From Christensenella sp. UBA4675 (lineage in GTDB: Bacteria; Bacillota; Clostridia; Christensenellales; Borkfalkiaceae), in assembly GCA_002405165.1 (NCBI GenBank), contig DHLF01000005.1:56797-120796 (forward strand): a DNA stretch of 64,000 bases, given 5' to 3'. Below are positions 8,207 through 16,036 of the stretch, one piece after another. How positions within the stretch are numbered: the stretch's first letter is position 1; each line of letters opens with the position of its first letter. A model generated the notes under the pieces. That model was not told where the DNA came from. It did not search any database and was given only the letters and a program-made list of their open reading frames with translations. Position numbers and translations under genes: made by a program.

Positions 8207-9236
8207 ATTCTTTTATTTCCTTTAAAAATTCTCTTTCGGCTTCTTCCGATTTTATGGTTTTATACACTTTCCCTTTTTTAAATATAACGCAACTGCCTTT
8301 TCCGCCAGCTATACCTAAATCGCAATCGCTAGCTTCCCCCGGCCCGTTTACCACGCAACCCATTACCGCTATTTTTACGGGTTTCGATATATTAGAAGTA
8401 AACTCGCAAACTCTTTCCGCAAGTTTTTCCATATCATACTCCGTTCTTCCGCATGTCGGACAGGAAATTATTTCGGCGTAATTTTTGTCAAGACCTATTG
8501 CGCGAAGTAAATCTTTACCCGCATAAATTTCTTCTACGGGATTAGCCGTTAAAGATACCCTTATCGTATCGCCTATTCCGTCAACGAGTAGCGAGCCTAT
8601 TCCTACCGCGCTTTTTATAATTCCCATTCGCTTAGTTCCCGCTTCCGTAACACCTACGTGCAACGGATAAGATGACCTTTCGGCGATATATCGGTAGGTT
8701 TTTATAGTGGTGGGAACGGAAGAAGTTTTAGCCGAAATTACTATATCTTCCACCCCGTATTTTTCTAGTTGAGCCACCCTTTTAAGCGCGCTTTCTCCAA
8801 GCGAAATTTCGTTTTTACCGTATTTTTCCAAATACTCTTTTTCAACGCTTCCGCTGTTAGAACCTACCCTTACTACGCAATTATGTCTTTTTAAACAGTC
8901 CGCAACCGCCTTCACGTTTTCTTCCGAACCGATATTGCCGGGGTTTATTCTTACTTTATCAACCCCGTTCTCGATAGACGCGATAGCGAGCCTATAATCG
9001 AAATGAACGTCCGCCACTAGCGGAATACGTATTTTATCTTTTATCTTTTTTATGGCGTCGGCGTCGGAAAAATCTTTTACGGCAACCCTTATGATATCGC
9101 AACCCGCTTTTTCTAAATCTAAAATTTGCGATACGACTTCGTCTACTTTTTCGGTTTTTATATTCGCCATAGACTGTATTGCTATTTTATTTCCGCCACC
9201 TATTTTAACGTTACCTATTTTTACAATTTTACTCAT
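8190..9236 (-). CDS. ispG: 4-hydroxy-3-methylbut-2-enyl diphosphate synthase IspG (GcpE)
   Basis: A 348-residue iron-sulfur enzyme of the MEP isoprenoid pathway, converting MEcPP to HMBPP. The N-terminal TIM barrel begins with VKIGNVKIGGGNKIAIQSM. The [4Fe-4S] ligands are visible in SCPTCGRTEYD and MGCVVNGPGEASDCDLGIAGG. The size is that of the short bacterial form. It overlaps the PolC-derived gene by 17 bases, so the replication gene is translated from the same message. Confidence 0.96.
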   Translation of the reverse strand: MSKIVKIGNVKIGGGNKIAIQSMANIKTEKVDEVVSQILDLEKAGCDIIRVAVKDFSDADAIKKIKDKIRIPLVADVHFDYRLAIASIENGVDKVRINPGNIGSEENVKAVADCLKRHNCVVRVGSNSGSVEKEYLEKYGKNEISLGESALKRVAQLEKYGVEDIVISAKTSSVPTTIKTYRYIAERSSYPLHVGVTEAGTKRMGIIKSAVGIGSLLVDGIGDTIRVSLTANPVEEIYAGKDLLRAIGLDKNYAEIISCPTCGRTEYDMEKLAERVCEFTSNISKPVKIAVMGCVVNGPGEASDCDLGIAGGKGSCVIFKKGKVYKTIKSEEAEREFLKEIKEFVNQP

Positions 9237-9325
9237 TTTTCACTCTTTTATGGTTCATCGCAAAAGTTCTTTACGCTTAAAAATATTTTAATATCAAATT
9301 TTATCGCTTACGTAATATATTTCAG

Positions 9326-10090
9326 TCAAGAATTCATTTCGTAAATAAGCCTTAAACCGTCCAAAGTAAGCCTTCTGTCAACGACGTCTATGCTAGAAGT
9401 GTGTCGCGCTATTATCTCGCCTAAACCGCCCGTCGCAACGACGATGCATTCTTCGTTTAACTCTTTTTTCATTTCTTTAACTATTTTTTCGACTACGCCT
9501 ATATATCCGTTAATCATACCCGCTTGCATATTCGTAACGGTATCGGTCGCAATTACTTTTTCGGGCATAACAAGCTCGATATTCGGAAGTTTTGCAGTTC
9601 CGTTTACCAAAGAATCCAAAGAAGTTTTCATACCGGGAAAAATGCTTCCGCCTAAAAATTCGCCCTTAGAATTTACCGCGTTAAAAGTAAGCGCAGTTCC
9701 GAAATCTATGCAAATGGTCGCTTTTTTGTATTTATGAAAACATGCAGATGAATTTACTATTCTGTCCGCCCCTACTTCGTTAGGATTTTTTACGCAAAAT
9801 TTAATCCCAGTTTTTATTTTCGTGTTTACGATTATAGGATTTAGCCCTAAATAGTCTTTACACATATGCTCCATAGTGTAGTTTAGTTGCGGAATAACCG
9901 ACGACATTATTACGCCCTTTATATCGCTTTTTTTAACGTTTGCGCCGTTAAGTAAGTCGGACAAAATTACCCCGTATTCGTCGGACGTGGAAACGTTTAC
10001 CGAAGATACCCTGAAAGTCGCTTTTAAACTATCTTTATCGTAAATAGCGTATTTTATGTTGCTGTTGCCTATATCTATACAAACAATCAT
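9326..10090 (-). CDS. coaX: type III pantothenate kinase CoaX
   Basis: A 254-residue ASKHA-fold kinase catalysing the first step of coenzyme A synthesis. Visible motifs are the N-terminal phosphate loop VCIDIGNSNIKYAIYD, the pantothenate site GADRIVNSSACFHKYK near residue 105, and IDFGTALTFNAV near 128. Type III enzymes are insensitive to CoA feedback. It has its own promoter and probably heads a transcript reading on into ispG, 89 bases downstream. Confidence 0.95.
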   Translation of the reverse strand: MIVCIDIGNSNIKYAIYDKDSLKATFRVSSVNVSTSDEYGVILSDLLNGANVKKSDIKGVIMSSVIPQLNYTMEHMCKDYLGLNPIIVNTKIKTGIKFCVKNPNEVGADRIVNSSACFHKYKKATICIDFGTALTFNAVNSKGEFLGGSIFPGMKTSLDSLVNGTAKLPNIELVMPEKVIATDTVTNMQAGMINGYIGVVEKIVKEMKKELNEECIVVATGGLGEIIARHTSSIDVVDRRLTLDGLRLIYEMNS

Positions 10091-10114
10091 ATTTCACCTA
10101 TCGTTTTTTAGAAT

Positions 10115-10143
10115 ATTGTAAAGCTTTTTTTGTTTTTTTGCAA
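10115..10143 (-). promoter_or_regulatory. promoter of coaX
   Basis: TTGCAA (10138-10143), a 17-base spacer, then TACAAT (10115-10120). The predicted start of transcription lies about 18 bases ahead of the coaX ATG at 10090. Confidence 0.7.
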
Positions 10144-10342
10144 GCGATAAAAAGAACATTCCGACTTTTAAAAAATAATAAGCAAAATATGAGTTATATT
10201 TTAATAATTTTTTTTAAAAAAAAGGAATTGTAAGCAAACGCTCGTAACATTTTTTATATTTTCGGCGTAGTATATATTGACGACGGGAAAATTAAAAAAA
10301 ATTTACATATATTTCCGTCAAAAATATTTCGGAGGAAATAAA

Positions 10343-10546
10343 ATGATGAACTGTTTCGGTTTTGGCGATAATTGTTGCCTTTATATACTTATAATTCTTC
10401 TTATATTATGCCTTTGCGGTAACGGCTGTTTAACGGGAATTTTCGATAAGATTTGTTCTTGCGGTTGCCTTCCGCTAATACTTGTGCTTCTTTGTTGTTG
10501 CAAAGATAAATTCAAACCCTTTATGAACGGTTGCGGTTGCAAATAA
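10343..10546 (+). CDS. small cysteine-rich hydrophobic protein, function unknown
   Basis: A 67-residue protein. The ATG at 10343 is chosen because GGAGG (10331-10335) stands 7 bases ahead; an upstream in-frame start at 10277 has no ribosome site. It has 14 cysteines, in pairs, CXC patterns and one CCC triplet. They flank two hydrophobic stretches (LYILIILLILCLC and LPLILVLLCCC), and the end reads MNGCGCK. No known family is recognised. It could be a metal-binding or coat-like membrane peptide, which is inference. An intrinsic terminator follows, then a convergent ArsR-type regulator. Confidence 0.75.
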   Translation: MMNCFGFGDNCCLYILIILLILCLCGNGCLTGIFDKICSCGCLPLILVLLCCCKDKFKPFMNGCGCK

Positions 10547-10564
10547 GAACAAAACTATAACACG

Positions 10565-10592
10565 AAAGCGGGATAATCTCCCGCTTTTTGTT
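10565..10592 (+). terminator. intrinsic terminator after the cysteine-rich small gene
   Basis: Nine-pair stem AAAGCGGGA / TCCCGCTTT with a 5-base loop, followed by TTTTTGTTGTTTTATT on the plus strand. The reverse direction has only a poor T run. Confidence 0.85.
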
Positions 10593-10599
10593 GTTTTAT

Positions 10600-10938
10600 T
10601 TAAAATCCTAAAAATTCTACGCCTTTTAAAAGAATATCGTTAATAAGCTCCGTTCTTAAAGAATAAAAAATAACTTTGCCTTGCCTTTTTATTTTTACCG
10701 CCCCTATATTTTTAAGCAATCTTAACTGATGCGAAACGGTCGTTTGATTTATACATAAAACCTGAGAAACGTCCGTAACGCACATTTCGCTTATGGATAA
10801 AGCGGATAAAATTTTTAATCTCGTTTCATCTGCGAAAACCGAAAAAAAACAAGCTAAATCGCTAATAACTTCTCCGTTCGGAACGTAAGAAACTACCATT
10901 TCCTGAGTTTTTTTATCAAGTAACATTGCGTTTGCCAT
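10600..10938 (-). CDS. ArsR/SmtB-family winged-helix transcriptional regulator
   Basis: A 112-residue one-domain repressor-type protein. The ArsR fold is clear: FADETRLKILSALSISEMCVTDVSQVL, the recognition helix NQTTVSHQLRLLKNIGAVKIKRQG, and the wing KVIFYSL. The metal motif ELCVCD of classical ArsR/SmtB sensors appears as EMCVTD, so one of the two cysteines is missing and the ligand cannot be predicted. AGGAG precedes the ATG. It converges on the cysteine-rich small gene and diverges from the 45-residue small gene. Those two are plausible targets, by position only. Confidence 0.9.
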   Translation of the reverse strand: MANAMLLDKKTQEMVVSYVPNGEVISDLACFFSVFADETRLKILSALSISEMCVTDVSQVLCINQTTVSHQLRLLKNIGAVKIKRQGKVIFYSLRTELINDILLKGVEFLGF

Positions 10939-10970
10939 AATTAAAGCTCCTACCTTTTTTTACCGAATAT

Positions 10971-11000
10971 ATTTTAAAACTTTAATGCAACGTGTGTCAA
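10971..11000 (-). promoter_or_regulatory. promoter of the ArsR-type regulator
   Basis: TTGACA (10995-11000), an 18-base spacer and TAAAAT (10971-10976). Immediately upstream, at about 10999-11014, the AT-rich palindrome AATATATTCATATATT resembles the imperfect dyads bound by ArsR proteins. It could be an operator shared with the divergent small gene. Confidence 0.6.
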
Positions 11001-11070
11001 TATATTCATATATTATCAAATGCGCAAATAAAATATAAAAAAGACGAATTTTATCGTTTAAGGAGGTTTT

Positions 11071-11208
11071 ATGACGAATACAAATAATTTGGCTTTAATA
11101 GGATTATTGTTTTTACTGGTAAACAATAACACTATCACTAACACCCAACTGCTACTTTTGTTAGCCCTACTTTCTACCACGAGTTGCCTATGCAACAACA
11201 ATAACTAA
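11071..11208 (+). CDS. 45-residue hydrophobic peptide, function unknown
   Basis: An ORF of 45 codons with an ideal ribosome site (AAGGAGG, 11060-11066) and its own intrinsic terminator just after the stop, which is why it is called real. It begins MTNTNNLALIGLLFLLVNNN, continues with a second Leu-rich stretch and ends SCLCNNNN. Two short hydrophobic segments are separated by an Asn/Thr-rich turn, and it has a CXC near the end. No family recognised. It is transcribed divergently from the ArsR-type gene. Confidence 0.68.
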   Translation: MTNTNNLALIGLLFLLVNNNTITNTQLLLLLALLSTTSCLCNNNN

Positions 11209-11211
11209 TTT

Positions 11212-11250
11212 AAAAACGCATAGCTTTTTACGGCTATGCGTTTTTAGTTA
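11212..11250. terminator. bidirectional intrinsic terminator
   Basis: Stem AAAAACGCATAGC / GCTATGCGTTTTT with an 8-base loop and T runs on both strands. It serves the small plus-strand gene and the minus-strand M16 peptidase, which ends at 11262. Confidence 0.88.
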
Positions 11251-11261
11251 TTTTTTAAAAT

Positions 11262-12500
11262 TTATTTTATAAAAGATGCGTCTACGTTTTTACCGACTAA
11301 CGATACGGCGAGTTTGGAAAAGTCCATTTCGTTTTTAATATAGTTATTTACCCTATCTAAGCTTAAATTTTCCATTGCCTTTATTCTACTTTCGTTATCG
11401 TAAACTTGTCCCGTTACGAGCAAGTATTTTGCGTATAACATCATAAGCGTGGCGGTACTTTCTTGCGCCATTACGTTAGAAGCTAAATTTTGGTTTTTTG
11501 CGCCGATAAACTCTTTTTCTCCAACTCCGTCCGCCTTAAATTTTTCTAAAATTTTCATAATTTCGCTGTACGCTTTTTCTATTTTACCAGAGTTAAGCCC
11601 CGAATAAATAACCAACGAACCCGTGTTTATATAAGCCGACGGATAAGCGTAAACGGTATAACAAAGTCCTAATTCTTCCCTAATGCGTTGAAACAACCTA
11701 CTGCTCATTCCACCGCCTAGAATAGTAGACGCAACGCTTAATTCTTCGGTGTTTACGTTTAATTTTTCGCCCCTAAAAGCTAGACCTAAATGAATTTGCT
11801 CTATATCCTTTTTTACTGTTTTTACCCCAAATTTTATATCGCTTGCAGGCACTAAAATTCTATTACCCGTAGGAAGTTTGCCTTCCACGTAGCGTTCTAC
11901 CAAACTTTCCGCTTGTTTTTCGTTTACGTTGCCCGCAAAAACTATAACCGTATTTTCTGCGGTATAGTATTTTTCTCTAAACTTTAAAATATCTTCCCTT
12001 TTAAAGTTTTTTACGTTTTCTTTGCTTCCGAGTATCGTTCTTCCGTAGCCTTTGTCAGAAAAAAAAGCTTCGCTTAATAAGTCTAGACAAAGTTCGTCGG
12101 GGGTGTCGTCGGACATATTTATTTCTTCTATTACCACGCCTTTTTCTCTTTCGAGTTCTTCTTCGGGATAGGTGGAATTTACGTATATATCCGATAAAAT
12201 TTCAAAAGAATCGTCTATTTTGTCGGTAGTCGATTTTATATAGTAAAGCGTTACTTCTTTGGCGGTGTACGCGTTTAGCCTAGAACCCAAATATTCCGAA
12301 TCCGCACTTATAGAAAAAGAATCTCTTTTAGCCGTGCCTTTAAAAGTAGTATGCTCTATAAAGTGAGAAATCCCGTTTAACTTTTCGCTTTCGTACGCGC
12401 TTCCCACGCCTGCCATTATTCCGCAACTAACGGAAAAAAGCTGTTCGTTTTTAACGACTATCATTCTAAGTCCGCTTTTGAATTTCTTAAAATAAACCAT
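11262..12500 (-). CDS. M16-family zinc peptidase (processing-peptidase-like)
   Basis: A 412-residue single-chain M16 peptidase of the mitochondrial-processing-peptidase-like type found in Firmicutes. The inverted zinc motif HFIEH lies near residue 47 (GISHFIEHTTFKGT) and the third ligand glutamate is in VVIEEINMSDDTPDE near 125. The C-terminal half contains LGGGMSSRLFQRIREELGLCY, the typical substrate-clamping lobe. All zinc ligands are present. It lies 2 bases downstream of the degenerate deacetylase and is followed by a terminator. Confidence 0.93.
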   Translation of the reverse strand: MVYFKKFKSGLRMIVVKNEQLFSVSCGIMAGVGSAYESEKLNGISHFIEHTTFKGTAKRDSFSISADSEYLGSRLNAYTAKEVTLYYIKSTTDKIDDSFEILSDIYVNSTYPEEELEREKGVVIEEINMSDDTPDELCLDLLSEAFFSDKGYGRTILGSKENVKNFKREDILKFREKYYTAENTVIVFAGNVNEKQAESLVERYVEGKLPTGNRILVPASDIKFGVKTVKKDIEQIHLGLAFRGEKLNVNTEELSVASTILGGGMSSRLFQRIREELGLCYTVYAYPSAYINTGSLVIYSGLNSGKIEKAYSEIMKILEKFKADGVGEKEFIGAKNQNLASNVMAQESTATLMMLYAKYLLVTGQVYDNESRIKAMENLSLDRVNNYIKNEMDFSKLAVSLVGKNVDASFIK

Positions 12501-12502
12501 TT

Positions 12503-13216
12503 TTAATCCTTTATTAAACTTTCGCTTACGCTTTTTACGTTTAATCCTACGTTGTTATAATATTCTATTATTTTGTCAAGCGAATTCCTTACCGCTTGCG
12601 AACAGTTAAGCAAAACAAAATCTCCGCTTTTCACGTTGGAAGTAGCCCTTTTAAAAACCGAAGTAGAGTTATAATTTTCGCCTAGCGTGTCTATCGTCCA
12701 CAAAACGGTAGTATATCCGTATTTTTCCGCGACTTTTAACGTTAAAGACGAAAAAGACGCGTTAGGTGGCATAAACAATTTCATTTCTTGCCCCGTCATA
12801 GATTTAATGAGTTCGTGATTTACTCCTATTTCTTCCCTAGTGGATTTTTCGTTGAGCGTTTTAAAATCACGATTATAAAAACCGTAATTGCCTAATTCCT
12901 GATTTTTGTCGAGCAGATAAAGAATTTTATCTTTATTGTCGTCCGCCCAACTTCCGCTTACGAAAAAAGTTGCTTTTACGCCTTTTTCATTTAAACAATC
13001 GGCGATAGACGTAACGGAAGAATTATCGCAACCGTTATAAACAGTGAACAAAAGCGAAACCTGATTTTTTTCTTTATTGCCGTTATAAACGGCGCAATAG
13101 GTCGATTTTGAACTTATAGGCATACTTTTTGCCGAGTAAAACGCAGTGAAAACTACGAACGTTATTAAAATTGCAATAACCGAATCGGTTAACCGTCTGA
13201 TAACTTTTTGCGACAT
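12503..13216 (-). CDS. NodB-type polysaccharide deacetylase homologue lacking catalytic residues
   Basis: A 237-residue protein with an N-terminal membrane anchor (residues about 12-30) and an extracellular NodB fold. The fold is recognisable from KGVKATFFVSGSWADDN, the region ending ELGNYGFYNRD, FMPPNASFSSLTLKVAEKYGY and VLWTIDTLG. Active enzymes have TFDDGP, a HxxxH metal pair (usually GNHTxxH) and RPP. Here these read LFTVYNG, NYGFYN and MPP, so the catalytic Asp, both metal histidines and the Arg are missing. It is likely a non-enzymatic relative. Gene order whiA, this gene, M16 peptidase suggests one transcript. Confidence 0.85.
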   Translation of the reverse strand: MSQKVIRRLTDSVIAILITFVVFTAFYSAKSMPISSKSTYCAVYNGNKEKNQVSLLFTVYNGCDNSSVTSIADCLNEKGVKATFFVSGSWADDNKDKILYLLDKNQELGNYGFYNRDFKTLNEKSTREEIGVNHELIKSMTGQEMKLFMPPNASFSSLTLKVAEKYGYTTVLWTIDTLGENYNSTSVFKRATSNVKSGDFVLLNCSQAVRNSLDKIIEYYNNVGLNVKSVSESLIKD

Positions 13217-13295
13217 ATTTTTTACCGTTATATTTATATTCTTTTATAACGAAAAATATGAATTTACTCTAAATAGTATTTACTTTTTTTAATTT

Positions 13296-14216
13296 TTATT
13301 GCAAGTTTTTACTTATTTCCATAATTTTGCGAATCCTATGATTTAAACAACTTTTGGAAATATTTAAGTAAACGGCAAGTTCTTCTAGCGTTGCTTGCGG
13401 ATACTTTTCCCTAAAAACGCAAACTTGCCTTAACTCTTCTTTTAAGGAATTTATTCCGATAGTATTATTTATTAAAGAAATTGCGTTGCGTTGCGTAATA
13501 GACGCGTTTACGCTTTTATTTATGTTAGACAATTCGCAATTCATTTGTCTGTTTATGTTATTGCTGACTTCCCTAGCGCGGTAAACGTCTTTAATTCCGA
13601 CCATACTTTTTTTAGCGTCTAATAAATATAAAACGTCTAAGATTTCTTTTACGGAATTATAATACACTACGGCTAAGGAATTTCTTTCAACGGTTTTACT
13701 TAACACGTCGAAAGACGCCATAAGCGAACAAAAGTCTTGCGCAAATACAAAATTAGAAAAAACGAACTCTAAATGATAACCGCTTTTCCCACTTTCAGAC
13801 GGAATATTTACCGTTCCGCACGCCAAAAACAACGCCTTTATAAATTCCCTTTTACAGCAGTCGTTTTCGACCAAATATTTATCTATACCTAAGTTTACGC
13901 TAAGTCCTTCCGCCGAAGAAAATACTATACCCGTATCCTTTAAAACATCAAAAGACTTGTCCGATAAAAATTGCAATTTTAACTTTTTTTTGGATTTTTC
14001 TTCAGTAGGCTTTATACCGTATAAAGAATAAATATCTTCCGAATAGCTTTTTAAAATTTCTTCGTTATCGCCCGATAAAGAAAAACCTATCGTTCCGTTT
14101 TCAACAATCAAAGTCCCCGCCCCTTTTATGAACGCGGAAAGACCTGCCAACCTACAACAAGGTTGACGGCTTTTAGAACTTAATATTTCCTTTTTTACGA
14201 CGCTAGAAAAAGTCAT
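13296..14216 (-). CDS. whiA: WhiA-family DNA-binding cell-division regulator
   Basis: A 306-residue protein with a LAGLIDADG-homing-endonuclease-like N-terminal domain and a C-terminal helix-turn-helix (TLEELAVYLNISKSCLNHRIRKI). WhiA affects cell division and, in actinobacteria, sporulation; in Firmicutes its direct targets are unclear. The opening FSSVVKKEILSSKSRQPCCRLAGL is diagnostic. The start overlaps the stop of the PHP gene by 4 bases. The usual neighbours rapZ and yvcK are absent between murB and whiA here. Confidence 0.95.
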   Translation of the reverse strand: MTFSSVVKKEILSSKSRQPCCRLAGLSAFIKGAGTLIVENGTIGFSLSGDNEEILKSYSEDIYSLYGIKPTEEKSKKKLKLQFLSDKSFDVLKDTGIVFSSAEGLSVNLGIDKYLVENDCCKREFIKALFLACGTVNIPSESGKSGYHLEFVFSNFVFAQDFCSLMASFDVLSKTVERNSLAVVYYNSVKEILDVLYLLDAKKSMVGIKDVYRAREVSNNINRQMNCELSNINKSVNASITQRNAISLINNTIGINSLKEELRQVCVFREKYPQATLEELAVYLNISKSCLNHRIRKIMEISKNLQ

Positions 14217-14986
14217 AATTTTTCCTTAAACTCTTGAAATCTGAATTTTAAAGTATTATCGCCGACGTTTTTTATCCTGTCAAGCGGAATATTTACCCTT
14301 TTTAACAGCTCGTCCGCCAAAAGAGTATCGCCTACTCTATCGGGCGTGTGCGCGTCCGAATCTATTACGAAATTTACTTTCGTGTCTAATACTTTTTGCC
14401 ATTCTTCGTCCGATAAGTGAACTTTTTTTGTATTTATTTCCATATACGTTCCGTAGTCCGCGCAAACTTTGGCAACTTCCACGGCGTCGGCGGGAAACAA
14501 ATACGAAACGTGCGTTAAAATATCTATCGGGTTATTTTTTATCGCGTTTATATATACCTGAGTATTCCTTTTAATCAACTTATCGGAGGGTTTTTTCTTA
14601 AAAGTTCTTGTAAAAAAATTTCTTCCGAAAAAGTTAAACCATTCTTTTATTCCGTCGTACAAAATAAAGATATGCGCGCCTGCCAAAATCATATCTAATT
14701 TTTCGTAATCTTTTTCTTTTACGTCTATTTTCCCGCTTATTCCTAAAATATTAGATTCTATACCTAATTTTACTTGTATCCCCGTTTGTTCTTCGGCTTG
14801 CAAACAGTCTTTTTTCATTTGCTCTAACTTTTTTCTTCTCATACCGAACGCAGGGTGAGAAAAACCGTGGTCGGATATGGTAATTCCTTTTAAACCTTTT
14901 TCCTTTGCCGATATTGCGTTATCCAGTATCGTACCCTTTCCGTGAGAATAAACGGTGTGAGTATGAAAATCGTAATTAAGTTGCAT
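14213..14986 (-). CDS. PHP-domain phosphoesterase (YcdX-like)
   Basis: A 257-residue metal-dependent phosphatase of the PHP family. Metal-binding motifs are intact: YDFHTHTVYSHG at the start, ITISDHGFSHPAFG near residue 37, GIESNILGISG near 77, an AGAHIFI histidine near 98, LTHVSYLFPAD near 155 and DSDAHTPDRVGD near 210. The substrate is unknown. It overlaps both murB upstream and whiA downstream, as in many clostridia, where a PHP gene stands in this cluster. Confidence 0.9.
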   Translation of the reverse strand: MQLNYDFHTHTVYSHGKGTILDNAISAKEKGLKGITISDHGFSHPAFGMRRKKLEQMKKDCLQAEEQTGIQVKLGIESNILGISGKIDVKEKDYEKLDMILAGAHIFILYDGIKEWFNFFGRNFFTRTFKKKPSDKLIKRNTQVYINAIKNNPIDILTHVSYLFPADAVEVAKVCADYGTYMEINTKKVHLSDEEWQKVLDTKVNFVIDSDAHTPDRVGDTLLADELLKRVNIPLDRIKNVGDNTLKFRFQEFKEKL

Positions 14987-15854
14987 TAAACTCTCCTATG
15001 TATTTTAATTCTTCTTGCATTAAAATTCCTGTATTTTTATAAACTTCTTTTTTGACGTAACTAATTAAATCGTAAATATTTTGAGAAGTCGCTTTCGTAG
15101 AAGTTATAACGTAATTCGCGTGCTTTACCGATACCGTAGCTCCGCCTATCGTATAGCCTTTTAAGCCTGCTTCGTCTATTAGTTTGCCCGCAAAATAATC
15201 TTCGTTTTTAAATACCGAACCGCAAGACTTGCCTTTGGGCGATTTTACTTGCCTTATTTTTTTATAATGTTCTATTTTTGCCGTAATAGTATCGTAATCC
15301 CAAGATTTTAACACAAAGCCGACTTCCAGCACCGCTTCTTCCGAAAATCTACTGCTACGGTAATCGAAATTGCAATTTTTATTGTTGTATACCCCGTTTT
15401 CCCCCACGACGTACGCAATGCAAGACGATACGCTTTTGTTAAAACAACCTGCGTTCATGCAAACCGCTCCGCCCACGAATGCGGGAATACCTACGGCGAA
15501 CTCTAATCCGCTTAAAGAATTATCGCGCGCGAGTTTTACCAAGTCCGAAATTTTTACCCCGCACTCGGCTTTTATAAGATTGCCTTTGACTACTACTTTA
15601 TTTAGTAAAGAAGTGTTTATGACTATTCCGTGAAAACCGTCGTCGCTGACCAAAACGTCCGAACCGTTGCCCAAAACGAATACGGGAAAATCTTTTTTAA
15701 GCGTTAATAATTGTTTAAACTGCGATAAATTTTCCGGAAAAAACATTACGTCGCAATTTCCGCCGACGCCGTAAGAAGTATATTTGCCTAAATTTTCGTT
15801 TATTGCGTGCTTAAAGTTTTTTGTAATTGCGCCGTACTTTTGTTCGGAATACAT
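14976..15854 (-). CDS. murB: UDP-N-acetylenolpyruvoylglucosamine reductase MurB
   Basis: A 292-residue FAD enzyme reducing UDP-GlcNAc-enolpyruvate to UDP-MurNAc in peptidoglycan synthesis. The FAD-binding half shows TSYGVGGNCDVMFFPEN, VLGNGSDVLVSD and FAVGIPAFVGGAVCMNAGCF. The substrate half shows YRSSRF, PKGKSCGSVFKN and the C-terminal catalytic Glu in GILMQEELKYIG. Normal length. First gene of the murB-PHP-whiA-deacetylase-M16 run. Confidence 0.95.
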   Translation of the reverse strand: MYSEQKYGAITKNFKHAINENLGKYTSYGVGGNCDVMFFPENLSQFKQLLTLKKDFPVFVLGNGSDVLVSDDGFHGIVINTSLLNKVVVKGNLIKAECGVKISDLVKLARDNSLSGLEFAVGIPAFVGGAVCMNAGCFNKSVSSCIAYVVGENGVYNNKNCNFDYRSSRFSEEAVLEVGFVLKSWDYDTITAKIEHYKKIRQVKSPKGKSCGSVFKNEDYFAGKLIDEAGLKGYTIGGATVSVKHANYVITSTKATSQNIYDLISYVKKEVYKNTGILMQEELKYIGEFNAT

Positions 15855-15865
15855 ATTACTCTCCT

Positions 15866-15894
15866 ATTATATCAATATTTTTATTTTTTTTCAA
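15866..15894 (-). promoter_or_regulatory. candidate promoter of murB
   Basis: TTGAAA (15889-15894), 17 bases, TATAAT (15866-15871). The spacing is ideal, but the predicted start of transcription (about 15859) falls after the AGGAG ribosome site at 15861-15865. The message would be almost leaderless unless transcription begins elsewhere. The match could therefore be chance in AT-rich DNA. Confidence 0.4.
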
Positions 15895-16036
15895 TCTTAA
15901 AAAGTTATTTTAAATTCTTTTGAAAAATTATTTTTTTAATTTGATATGCCTTTGTTTAGACAAATGCCGTCGCATAAACGTGCTAAGCGTGTATTTAACA
16001 AAAACGACGGAAAATCAACTTTCGGCGGAATTTATT

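Noticed and set aside
10277..10342. Longer version of the cysteine-rich small protein starting at 10277
   Set aside because: No ribosome site at that ATG, while GGAGG stands just before the ATG at 10343; the extra residues are Lys/Tyr-rich and look like untranslated leader.
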